Source: Acidihalobacter aeolianus (GTDB taxonomy: Bacteria; Pseudomonadota; Gammaproteobacteria; DSM-5130; Acidihalobacteraceae). Taken from it: a stretch of 64,000 nt of DNA. The notes beneath the pieces are model-generated. The model did not search any database. It saw only the letters and a program-made list of their open reading frames with translations, and was not told the DNA's origin. The position numbers and the translations under genes were made by a program. The DNA lies in the NCBI RefSeq assembly GCF_001753165.1, contig NZ_CP017448.1, positions 2,002,462 to 2,066,461 of the forward strand, given 5' to 3'. Shown one piece after another: positions 56,200 through 64,000 of the stretch (positions within the stretch are counted from its first letter, which is position 1; each line of letters begins with the position of its first letter).

Positions 56200-56955
56200 C
56201 TAGCTCGCCGAGGCGTCCTTGATCGCCTGCATCAGCTTGTCCACCGGCAGGTAGCCGGGGAGGACCTGGCCGTTCTGCAGCACGATGGTGGGGGTGCCTT
56301 CGACGCCGAAACGCACGCCGAGGTCGAAGTCGCGCTTGACCGGGTTGGCGCAGGTGGCCTTGGGGATGGCCTTGCCTTCCATGGCCCGGGTGAAGGCGGT
56401 CTGCCGATCCTTGGCGCACCAGGCGCTGACGGCGGTGTAGTACGACGGCGTATCCGGACCGCTGCGCGGGAAGAAGAGATAGCGCACGGCCACGCCCTTG
56501 CGGTTGAGCGCCGGCACCTCGGCGTGCAGCGCCCGGCAGTAGGGGCAGTCGACGTCGCTGAACACGCTGATGGTATAGCGTGCCTTGCCCTTGGGGCGGT
56601 ACTCGATGAAGCTGCTCGCCGGCAATGTATCGAGCAGGCTCAGGCGGGCCTTGTCCAGGCTGGTGTCGGTGAGGTTCTGACGGTCCTTGAGATCGACGAG
56701 CTGGCCCTGGATCAGGTAGCGGCCGTTGCCGGTGAGGTAGAACACCTTGAGCCCATAGCGGACCTGAAACAGGCCGGGAATCGGCGTCGGCTGAACGGAG
56801 TCCGGCGCCTGGCCGGGGATGAGCTTGACGAGGCGCTGGCGCAGGGCCTTGGCGTTGTCTGCAGCGGTCTTGCCGGCATCGGCCAGGGCCGCGGCGGGCA
56901 TCAGCAGACAGCAGGCTAGGATCAGGGCGAACAGGCGTGCAAGGGCGGCGGGCAT
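56200..56955 (-). CDS. dsbC: thiol:disulfide interchange protein DsbC
   Basis: Periplasmic disulfide isomerase. Signal peptide (1-26, cut near ALA), N-terminal dimerisation domain (about 30-95), thioredoxin domain with CPYC at 137-140 (FSDVDCPYCRALH). 251 residues. The N-domain and the tail (KLMQAIKDASAS) fit DsbC rather than DsbG. Lies after xerD, 39 bp apart, the common xerD-dsbC order. Confidence 0.93.
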   Translation of the reverse strand: MPAALARLFALILACCLLMPAAALADAGKTAADNAKALRQRLVKLIPGQAPDSVQPTPIPGLFQVRYGLKVFYLTGNGRYLIQGQLVDLKDRQNLTDTSLDKARLSLLDTLPASSFIEYRPKGKARYTISVFSDVDCPYCRALHAEVPALNRKGVAVRYLFFPRSGPDTPSYYTAVSAWCAKDRQTAFTRAMEGKAIPKATCANPVKRDFDLGVRFGVEGTPTIVLQNGQVLPGYLPVDKLMQAIKDASAS

Positions 56956-56994
56956 GCGGATTCCGGAAATGTGGGGACGCAGACCGATAGCATA

Positions 56995-57907
<913 letters not shown>

Positions 57908-57918
<11 letters not shown>

Positions 57919-58681
57919 CTTCGTCCGCGGCGCCCTTGCCCGGCGAGACGGCCTGCATCAGCGGCTTGAACAGGTCCATGGGCAACGGAAACAGGATGGT
58001 GGAGCTGTTGCGCGTGGACATGTCGCTGACCGTCTGCAGATAGCGCAGCTGCAGCGCCTGCGGGTTCTGCGCGATGACGCTCGCGGCCTTGAGCAGAGTC
58101 TGCGAGGCCTGCAGCTCGCCCTCGGCGTTGATCACCTTGGCGCGCCGCTCGCGCTCGGCCTCGGCCTGGCGGGAGATGGCGCGCACCATGCTCTCGTCCA
58201 GCTCGACCTGCTTGAGTTCGACGTTGGTCACCTTGATGCCCCAGGAGGAGGTCTGCTCATCGAGGATCTCCTGGATGTCGCTGTTGAGGCGGTCACGCTC
58301 GGCCAGCATCTCGTCCAGCTCGTGCTTGCCAAGCACGGAACGCAGCGTGGTCTGCGCGAGCTGACTGGTCGCCATGTAGTAGTTCTCCACCTGGATGATC
58401 GCCTTTTCGGCGTCGACCACACGGAAGTACAGCACGGCGTTCACCTTGACCGTGACGTTGTCACGCGAGATGACGTCCTGGCTGGGGACATCCATGGTGA
58501 TGACGCGCAGATCCACCCGCACCACCTGCTGGATGGCCGGGATCGCGAAGATCAATCCAGGGCCTTTCACTGCCTGGAAACGCCCCAGGAAGAATACCAC
58601 GCCACGCTGGTATTCGGGCATCACACGGATCGAGGCGAAGGCCAGCCCAAGAATCAATAAAATTGGAATAATCAGATACAT
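57908..58681 (-). CDS. slipin / stomatin-like SPFH protein
   Basis: 257 residues with one N-terminal membrane span (about 2-18) and an SPFH domain ([21 protein letters not shown]...). Forms membrane rings; typically a partner of NfeD. AGGAG at good distance from the ATG; the stop of nfeD is 2 bp upstream, so translation is coupled. Confidence 0.92.
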
Positions 58682-58683
58682 GC

Positions 58684-59904
58684 CTAATTCTCCTCAGGGA
58701 CTACTGTAAGTTCCAACCCCTCCATCGACACCACGCGCACGTGTTGCCCGCGATGCAGGGGGGTGGCACTGCTGGCCTGCCATAGCTCGCCGTTGACGTG
58801 GATGTGACCGGTTCCGGCAAAATCCTCCGCGACCACGCCTCGGGCGCCGATCATGGCCTCGCGGCCGCTGACCGCCCCGCGCCGCCGCAGGCGCAGCAGG
58901 CGCCCGATCAGCCATAGGAAGAAGCCTGCGGACACCGCTGCCGTGGCGCCGATCGTTGGCAGGGAAACGCGGATGTCGTGACTGTCGAACAGCAGCAGGG
59001 AGCCGGCCGTGAACACGGCTACGCCGGCGAGCCCGAGCACCGCGAACAGGGCGACGAAGCTCTCGCCCACCATCATCGCAATGCCCGCCAGCATCAACCC
59101 CATGCCGAGGTAGTTGATGGGCAGGCCCTGCAGCCCGATCAGCGCCAGAATCAGTGCCACCGCGCCGACGGTGCCGGGCAGGATCATGCCCGGACCGGCC
59201 AGCTCGAAGACGATGCCGAAGAAGCCGATGAGCAGCAGCAGAAACGCCACGTTGGGATCGCCTATCCAGGCCATGAAACCCTCCTTGCCAGCCGGTTCGA
59301 GCGGCATGATGTGCAGGTCGCCCGTATGCAGAATCTGCCAGCCCGCGTCCGTGCGCACGCGGCGGCCGTCCGCCGCCAGCACCAGGGCTTCAGGGTCCGT
59401 GGCCAACAGATCGACGAGATGCATGCGCGCCGCCTCGGCGGCGGTCAGGTGCTTGCCGGCGTGCGCATCAACCTGTTGCCAGTCGACCTTGCGACCGTAG
59501 CGCTCCGCCAGCGTGTGCAGCGGCCCGGTGGACTTACCCAGCTCCAGGCGCGTTGTGGGCGCCATGGCCGCCACGCTGCAGGCGGACAGAATGCGGGTCC
59601 CCGCAGGTCCAAGCTGTGCTCCCGCAGGGAAGGCCAGGCCGGCGACCGGAACGGGTGAGTGCAGGATCGCCTGCACGATATCGTCCGTCGCCGCAGCATC
59701 GGCGCCATCCACATCGACGGCAAGCACCACCAGCGCCGCATCGCGATCGCGTGCCACGGCAAGGCCATTGCGGACAAAGGCCAGCTGAGATGGGCCGAGG
59801 TGGCCGTCGAGATGCATCACGATGGCCTGGGAGTCGGATGCCCAGGCGCCGGGGACCACGAAAAGACAGCAGATCAGGGCGAGGAGCGCGGACCGGAAGA
59901 TCAC
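58684..59904 (-). CDS. nfeD: NfeD family membrane protein with degenerate ClpP-type protease domain
   Basis: Long-form NfeD: signal segment, ClpP-like domain (about 25-200), several membrane spans (about 215-320) and a C-terminal OB fold (about 345-405; [21 protein letters not shown]). In NfeD proteases the catalytic Ser sits in AASAGT; here the same place reads LGPAGT, Ser replaced by Pro, so the peptidase looks inactive. Start at GTG 59904 puts the hydrophobic signal at the N-terminus; ATG 59949 or an upstream start would add residues. Paired with slipin, as usual. Confidence 0.8.
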   Translation of the reverse strand: MIFRSALLALICCLFVVPGAWASDSQAIVMHLDGHLGPSQLAFVRNGLAVARDRDAALVVLAVDVDGADAAATDDIVQAILHSPVPVAGLAFPAGAQLGPAGTRILSACSVAAMAPTTRLELGKSTGPLHTLAERYGRKVDWQQVDAHAGKHLTAAEAARMHLVDLLATDPEALVLAADGRRVRTDAGWQILHTGDLHIMPLEPAGKEGFMAWIGDPNVAFLLLLIGFFGIVFELAGPGMILPGTVGAVALILALIGLQGLPINYLGMGLMLAGIAMMVGESFVALFAVLGLAGVAVFTAGSLLLFDSHDIRVSLPTIGATAAVSAGFFLWLIGRLLRLRRRGAVSGREAMIGARGVVAEDFAGTGHIHVNGELWQASSATPLHRGQHVRVVSMEGLELTVVPEEN

Positions 59905-60006
59905 GTTGAGGCTCTCAGGCGAAGAACGAGCCAAGCATAGCACCAACATTGCCCCGAGCCGCGTCATACGCGATCATCCGCAGGCCCCAAAAGCACGAGT
60001 CCAAGG

Positions 60007-60531
60007 ATGCCTGATCTACCCTTTCCACGCCCCGTTCTCGGTTTTGCCGCCTGGAGCGGCAGCGGCAAGACCACCCTGCTCGCCCGTCTGCTGCCATTGC
60101 TGCGCGCGCGCGGCCTGCACATCGCGATGATCAAGCACGCGCATCACAACTTCGACATCGATCAGCCGGGAAAGGACAGTCACACCCTGCGCAAGGCCGG
60201 CGCCGAGCAGATGCTGATCGCCTCGCGCCGCCGCTGGGCGCTGATGGTGGAATCGCCCGACGAGCGCGAGCCCGAACTCGCCGAATTGCTCGCCCACCTC
60301 GATCCCGCATGGGCCGATCTGGTGCTGGTCGAGGGTTTCAAGCACGAGCGCTTCCCCAAGATCGAGGTCCACCGCGCTGCCGTGGGCAAGCCGCTGCTGC
60401 ACCCCGAGGACCCCGACATCATCGCCGTGGCGACCGACTCCCCGCTCGACACCACGCTGCCCTGTCTCGACATCGACGACCCTGCGGCCGTGGCTGAATT
60501 CGTCGTCAGGCATTGCCTGTCCGCCGCGTGA
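60007..60531 (+). CDS. mobB: molybdopterin-guanine dinucleotide biosynthesis protein MobB
   Basis: 174-residue P-loop GTPase that aids MobA. Walker A WSGSGKTTLL (Gly20, Lys21, Thr22), followed by KHAHHNFDIDQPGKDSH, the MobB signature. moeA follows 19 bp downstream; divergent from nfeD. Confidence 0.93.
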   Translation: MPDLPFPRPVLGFAAWSGSGKTTLLARLLPLLRARGLHIAMIKHAHHNFDIDQPGKDSHTLRKAGAEQMLIASRRRWALMVESPDEREPELAELLAHLDPAWADLVLVEGFKHERFPKIEVHRAAVGKPLLHPEDPDIIAVATDSPLDTTLPCLDIDDPAAVAEFVVRHCLSAA

Positions 60532-60550
60532 ACGCCCTTTCGGAGAATCC

Positions 60551-61798
60551 ATGAGCACCCCGAGCAGTTGCGACGAAACCGATCTCGAAGCCCTGACCGT
60601 CGAACAGGCGCTGGCGCGCGTGCTCGACACCGTCGAGCCGGTCGGCGGCAGCGAACGCGTCGATCTGCGCAGCGCCCACGGACGGGTGCTGGCGCACGCC
60701 GTTTCCGCACCCTTCGACGTGCCGCCGCATGCCAATTCCGCGATGGACGGCTTTGCCCTGCGCCACGCCGATCTTGCAACCGGCGAGCGCCTGCACATCG
60801 TCGGAGAGGCCTTTGCCGGCCGCCCGTACCGCGGCGAAGTCGGTGCCGGCGAGTGCGTGCGCGTGATGACCGGCGGCGTGGTCCCGCACGACACCGACAC
60901 CGTGGTGCAGCAGGAGCACGTGGCCGTAGAAGGCGACGGCATTCGCGTGCAGAGGTCGCCGCAAGCCGGCGCCAACATCCGCCACCCCGGCGAGGATCTG
61001 CGCGCAGGTGCCACCGTCCTCTCCGCCGGGCAGCGCCTCGGCGCCGCGGAGCTCGGACTACTCGCCTCGCTGGGCCTGGCCGAGATCGACGTACGCCGAC
61101 TGCCCCGTGTGGCCTATTTTTCCACCGGCGACGAACTGCGTGCGGCCGGCGAGGAACTCCGCGAGGGCGACATCTACGACAGCAACCGTATCACCCTGCA
61201 CGGCCTTTTGAGCGATGCCGGCGTACACGCGATCGACCTCGGTCACCTGCCGGACGACGAGGCGATCACCCGCGGCGCGATGGCTCAGGCCGCCGAACAG
61301 GCGGATCTGATCGTTACCACCGGCGGCGCTTCAGTGGGCGACGCCGACTTCGTGACCCGTATCCTGCGCGAGGGTGGCGGCGCAGGATTCTGGAAGATCG
61401 CCATGAAACCGGGCCGACCGCTCAATTTCGGCCGTTTCGGCAACGCCCTGTTCTTCGGCCTGCCGGGCAACCCGGTCTCCGCCATGGTCACCTTCGCACT
61501 GTTCGTCCGCCCAGCCATCAAGCGCCTGCGCGGCGAGGCCTACGTGCCGCCGCTCGTCCTGCACGCGGTGACGCGTTCGGCCCTGCGCAAGGTGCCGGGT
61601 CGCACCGACTTCCAGCGCGGCCGTCTCACACAACACTCGGACGGCACGCTCGAAGTCGAGGCCGCCGGCATCCAGGCTTCGCATATACTCAGCGGCATGA
61701 GCCGAGCCAACTGCCTGATCCGCCTGCCGCGCGAGTCCGCTTCGGTCGAAGCCGGCGCCGCGGTCGAGGTCATTCCGTTCCACGAACTTTTTCGCTAG
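60551..61798 (+). CDS. moeA: molybdopterin molybdenumtransferase MoeA
   Basis: Inserts molybdate into adenylated molybdopterin. 415 residues; NSAMDGFAL near the N-terminus, STGDEL, TGGASVGDADF and GLPGNPVSAMVTF are conserved blocks in order. Downstream of mobB. With moaB at 16.7 kb it supplies molybdoenzymes, none of which lies in this window. Confidence 0.94.
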   Translation: MSTPSSCDETDLEALTVEQALARVLDTVEPVGGSERVDLRSAHGRVLAHAVSAPFDVPPHANSAMDGFALRHADLATGERLHIVGEAFAGRPYRGEVGAGECVRVMTGGVVPHDTDTVVQQEHVAVEGDGIRVQRSPQAGANIRHPGEDLRAGATVLSAGQRLGAAELGLLASLGLAEIDVRRLPRVAYFSTGDELRAAGEELREGDIYDSNRITLHGLLSDAGVHAIDLGHLPDDEAITRGAMAQAAEQADLIVTTGGASVGDADFVTRILREGGGAGFWKIAMKPGRPLNFGRFGNALFFGLPGNPVSAMVTFALFVRPAIKRLRGEAYVPPLVLHAVTRSALRKVPGRTDFQRGRLTQHSDGTLEVEAAGIQASHILSGMSRANCLIRLPRESASVEAGAAVEVIPFHELFR

Positions 61799-61811
61799 GG
61801 AGCCCTGTTTC

Positions 61812-62636
61812 ATGCGTCACTCTCGGATTACCGCAACGCTGCGCCTGTCGGCGCTCGCCCTCGTCGCCCTGCCCATGCTCGCAATCCCGATGGCGCAAGC
61901 GGGGAGCCTGGCACCGAGTCCCACACCCGCCGGGCTTGATCAACCGGTTTCGTCCACCATCATGAAGAATCTGGCACAGGCCGCGCACGACGGGCTATCC
62001 GCCAAGCGCTCTCCGGATTACACCTCGATGCAATCGCTCAGCGGCCCCAATCCGGCGCAGGCCGCCGGCAAGAGCACCGTGCTCTACATCGGCGCCGACT
62101 ACTGCCCCTTCTGCGGCGCACTTCGCTGGCCGCTGACCATCGCGCTGATGCGCTTCGGCGACTTCCAGGGTCTGCGCACCATGCGCTCAAGCCCCAAGGA
62201 CGTCTATCCGAACACCACCACGCTGAGTTTCGCCCAGGCCAAGTACACCAGCCGTTATGTCGACTTCGTTCCCGTGGAGACCTCGGATCGCCTCGGCCAT
62301 CCGCTCATGCCACTCAAGGGAGAATCCCTGAAGCTGTTCAAGAAATTCGATGCCGAACCCTATACCTCACACCCAGAGGGTATTCCGTTCCTGTACATCG
62401 GCGGCCGGTGGTTGCTGCTCGGCGCACCGGTTAATCCAGCGCTGTTCGCCAAACTGGACTGGGCGCAGATCTCCGCCAAACTGGCCGATCCGAACGGCAT
62501 GCTGAGCAAGGTGGTCATGCCGCAGGCCAATCTGATCACCGCGGCGATCTGCCAGACTACGCAGCAGAAGCCCGCCGAGGTGTGCAAGGCACCCGGCATC
62601 CAGTCCGCCGCGCAGATGCTACCACCGACTTCGTGA
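61812..62636 (+). CDS. DUF929 family thioredoxin-like exported protein
   Basis: 274 residues. Signal peptide (1-30), then a thioredoxin-like fold with YIGADYCPFCGALRW, a Cys-Pro-Phe-Cys pair (Cys98, Cys101) as in the DUF929 family best known from Sulfolobales and some actinobacteria and acidophiles. The C-terminus has two further cysteines (about 249 and 258). Starts 13 bp after moeA. Function unknown; possible periplasmic disulfide or copper-handling protein. Transfer from archaea is inference. Confidence 0.75.
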   Translation: MRHSRITATLRLSALALVALPMLAIPMAQAGSLAPSPTPAGLDQPVSSTIMKNLAQAAHDGLSAKRSPDYTSMQSLSGPNPAQAAGKSTVLYIGADYCPFCGALRWPLTIALMRFGDFQGLRTMRSSPKDVYPNTTTLSFAQAKYTSRYVDFVPVETSDRLGHPLMPLKGESLKLFKKFDAEPYTSHPEGIPFLYIGGRWLLLGAPVNPALFAKLDWAQISAKLADPNGMLSKVVMPQANLITAAICQTTQQKPAEVCKAPGIQSAAQMLPPTS

Positions 62637-62643
62637 GCGCCTG

Positions 62644-62689
62644 CCGGTTCCGACGGACAGGCGGCCTCTGTGCCGTCCGTCGGAACCGG
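62644..62689. terminator. perfect 15-bp inverted repeat after the DUF929 gene
   Basis: CCGGTTCCGACGGAC (62644-62658) pairs fully with GTCCGTCGGAACCGG (62675-62689) over a 16-base loop, eight bases past the stop. No T run, so termination may need Rho, or it may protect the 3' end. Confidence 0.6.
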
Positions 62690-62782
62690 ACTTGCCCATG
62701 CCGGCCCGATCATCTTCAATGATCAAGGGGGCTCTCTCCCCCAGCATGCAGTTCACCTTCACTCACAGCGAGGTCAACGCAT

Positions 62783-63223
62783 ATGATCAATTCCATCTGG
62801 GTTCTAGTCGCCAACGCGGGACGCGCCCGCCTCTTCTGCTCCAACTCGCGCAACGGCAAGCTGATCGAGCAGGCCGCATGGATCGACGGCGAGGCGCGTT
62901 TGAAGAGTCGCGAGATCGTGACCGACAAGGCCGGTCGCGCACGCAACGCCAGCGGACAAAGCCGTCATGCCATGGAACCCAAAATCGACCCCAAGTCCGA
63001 GGAAGCGGCCCGTTTCGCACGCATGATCTGTCAGAAACTGGCCGAAGTGATGCAGAACTCGCCCTGCGAACGACTGCACATCGCCGCCGCTCCGGCGTTT
63101 CTCGGACGTCTGCGCGAGGTCATGGGTAACACCTTGCGCTGCAAAGTCTCCACCGAGATCGCCAAGGACCTGACCACCCTCGACGAGATGAACCTGCGTC
63201 GGCATCTGCCCGACTTCCTGTAA
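62783..63223 (+). CDS. host attachment protein family (baeRF-like fold)
   Basis: 146 residues of the Host_attach family, annotated after plant-associated bacteria; fold related to release-factor eRF1 domain 2. Seen: WVLVANAGRARLF at the N-terminus and LHIAAAPAFLGRLRE near the C-terminus, with a conserved basic segment between. Function unknown. ATG with GAGG nine bases upstream. Confidence 0.82.
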   Translation: MINSIWVLVANAGRARLFCSNSRNGKLIEQAAWIDGEARLKSREIVTDKAGRARNASGQSRHAMEPKIDPKSEEAARFARMICQKLAEVMQNSPCERLHIAAAPAFLGRLREVMGNTLRCKVSTEIAKDLTTLDEMNLRRHLPDFL

Positions 63224-63273
63224 CCGGGTCACCGTACCGCCGTGCGAACCGGTTCATCCAATCGATTCCGATC

Positions 63274-63774
63274 GTGAAGACGCTCACCCTGCTGCGCCAT
63301 GCCAAATCGAGCTGGAAGCAGCCTGATCTGACCGATTTCGACCGTCCGCTCAACGACCGCGGGCAGACCGATGCCCCCGAAACGGGTCGCCGTCTCGCCC
63401 GGCGCGGCTTCAAGCCCACGCGCATCATCAGCAGCCCGGCCGTCAGGGCGCGCGCCACCGCCGAAGCGGTGGCCGACGCCCTCGGCTTTCCGCGCGCCGA
63501 GATCGCCTGGGAGCCCCACATCTACGAGGCGAGCAGCGACCGGCTGCTCGCCGTACTCCGCGCCCAACCGGACGACGCCGACAACCTGCTGCTGGTCGGG
63601 CACAACCCCGGGATGACGCAGTTCGCCAATGCGCTTGCCGACGACCGCCTCGACAACATCCCCACTGCCGGCGCCTACACGCTCCGTCTGCCGGTCGCGC
63701 ACTGGCGCGACGCCGCCTATGGCAGCGGCTCGCGCATCGCCTACGACACCCCCAAAAACCCCGACGCAGACTGA
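63274..63774 (+). CDS. sixA: SixA-like histidine phosphatase
   Basis: 166 residues, phosphoglycerate-mutase fold with the catalytic RHG-type motif LLRHAKSSW (Arg8, His9), TSPAVRA-type ISSPAVRARAT, and the second histidine in VGHNPGM. Start GTG at 63274. SixA removes phosphate from histidine-phosphotransfer domains; other histidine-phosphatase substrates are possible. Confidence 0.85.
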   Translation: MKTLTLLRHAKSSWKQPDLTDFDRPLNDRGQTDAPETGRRLARRGFKPTRIISSPAVRARATAEAVADALGFPRAEIAWEPHIYEASSDRLLAVLRAQPDDADNLLLVGHNPGMTQFANALADDRLDNIPTAGAYTLRLPVAHWRDAAYGSGSRIAYDTPKNPDAD

Positions 63775-63790
63775 CAGTCGGCTTACCGGG

Positions 63791-64000
63791 TTAGGTCTGA
63801 TCGCCACCCTGCTGCGTATCCAGTCGCGCACAGACTTCCTGGTAATACTGCTCGTCCAGCCGCAGGTCGCGGTGCGCATCGCCGCACAGGCGTTGGCGCA
63901 GCAACTCCAACCGACGCTGCGCCCGGTTACGCTCCTCGGGTTCGGTCGAGACATCGATGAGTGCCTGGGCCTCGCCGATCTCGCGGCGCAGTTCGACTTC
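63791..64000 (-). CDS. C-terminus of an unidentified protein (5' part outside window)
   Basis: Reads on the minus strand from the window edge to TAA at 63791-63793, 69 residues, charged and helical (EVELRREIGEAQALIDVS ... DEQYYQEVCARLDTQQGG). One helix is Arg-rich. No known domain recognised. Convergent with the SixA gene, 16 bp apart. Confidence 0.6.
   Translation of the reverse strand, partial: EVELRREIGEAQALIDVSTEPEERNRAQRRLELLRQRLCGDAHRDLRLDEQYYQEVCARLDTQQGGDQT

Overview
The window is chromosomal DNA of a GC-rich gammaproteobacterium. Gene order from tyrA to yciK (tyrA-pheA-serC-gyrA-mtnA-mtaD-ubiG-gph-yciK) matches the order I know from Pseudomonas aeruginosa, apart from a missing hisC and an insertion. 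A fimW-fimX pair also points to Gammaproteobacteria with type IV pili. The squalene genes hpnC-hpnD-hpnE (hopanoid route) and a DUF929 thioredoxin-like protein typical of acidophilic archaea suggest an acidophilic or extremophilic member such as an Ectothiorhodospiraceae/Acidihalobacter-like lineage. That assignment is inference. No rRNA, tRNA or CRISPR array was seen.

Layout. 1-10,600: aromatic amino acid genes aroA (cut by the window edge), tyrA and pheA, then serC and gyrA on the minus strand; methylthioadenosine salvage (mtnA/mtaD, divergent), ubiG and gph. 10,600-15,000: a PilZ protein, the hpnCDE squalene operon and the short-chain dehydrogenase yciK. 15,100-22,900: an HhH-GPD glycosylase, rluB, moaB, a GtrA-like membrane protein, scpB, scpA, trpS, a site-2 protease, a Sua5/YciO protein, septation protein yciB, yciI and a lipoprotein parvulin. 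23,850-28,400: prmB, psd and the EF-P modification set epmA-efp / epmB. 28,450-32,500: fimW-fimX, the c-di-GMP control of type IV pili. 32,500-42,800: htpX, parC-HAD-parE, a DUF455 protein, a CnoX-like thioredoxin, and an MFS pump with an AraC regulator.

42,800-53,480 is an accessory, decaying block. It holds a broken RelE-type toxin with a truncated antitoxin, a phospholipase D-like gene, a type I restriction system (hsdM-hsdS-hsdR) whose hsdM carries a frameshift, a HepT/MntA toxin-antitoxin pair, and a REP-associated tyrosine transposase (RAYT). About twenty copies of its presumed palindromic target (core TTGGGCC...GGCCCAA) lie between hsdR and the cupin gene. The most notable structure is between hsdS and hsdR. 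About 680 bp of REP DNA, in two 347-bp tandem units, sits between two 79-bp direct repeats that each contain the hsdS-stop/hsdR-start junction, with a third partial copy trapped between the units. This looks like a fossil of how a REP cluster entered and amplified, and it leaves a 31-codon decoy hsdR start coupled to hsdS.

53,480-64,000 returns to ordinary genes: a cupin/alcohol dehydrogenase pair divergent from a YqhC-like AraC regulator (probable aldehyde detoxification), dsbC-xerD-slipin-nfeD, mobB-moeA, the DUF929 protein, a host-attachment-family protein, a SixA-like phosphatase and the C-terminus of an unidentified protein. Starts were moved from the longest open frame where a Shine-Dalgarno sequence, the family's N-terminus or a neighbour's stop argued for it.
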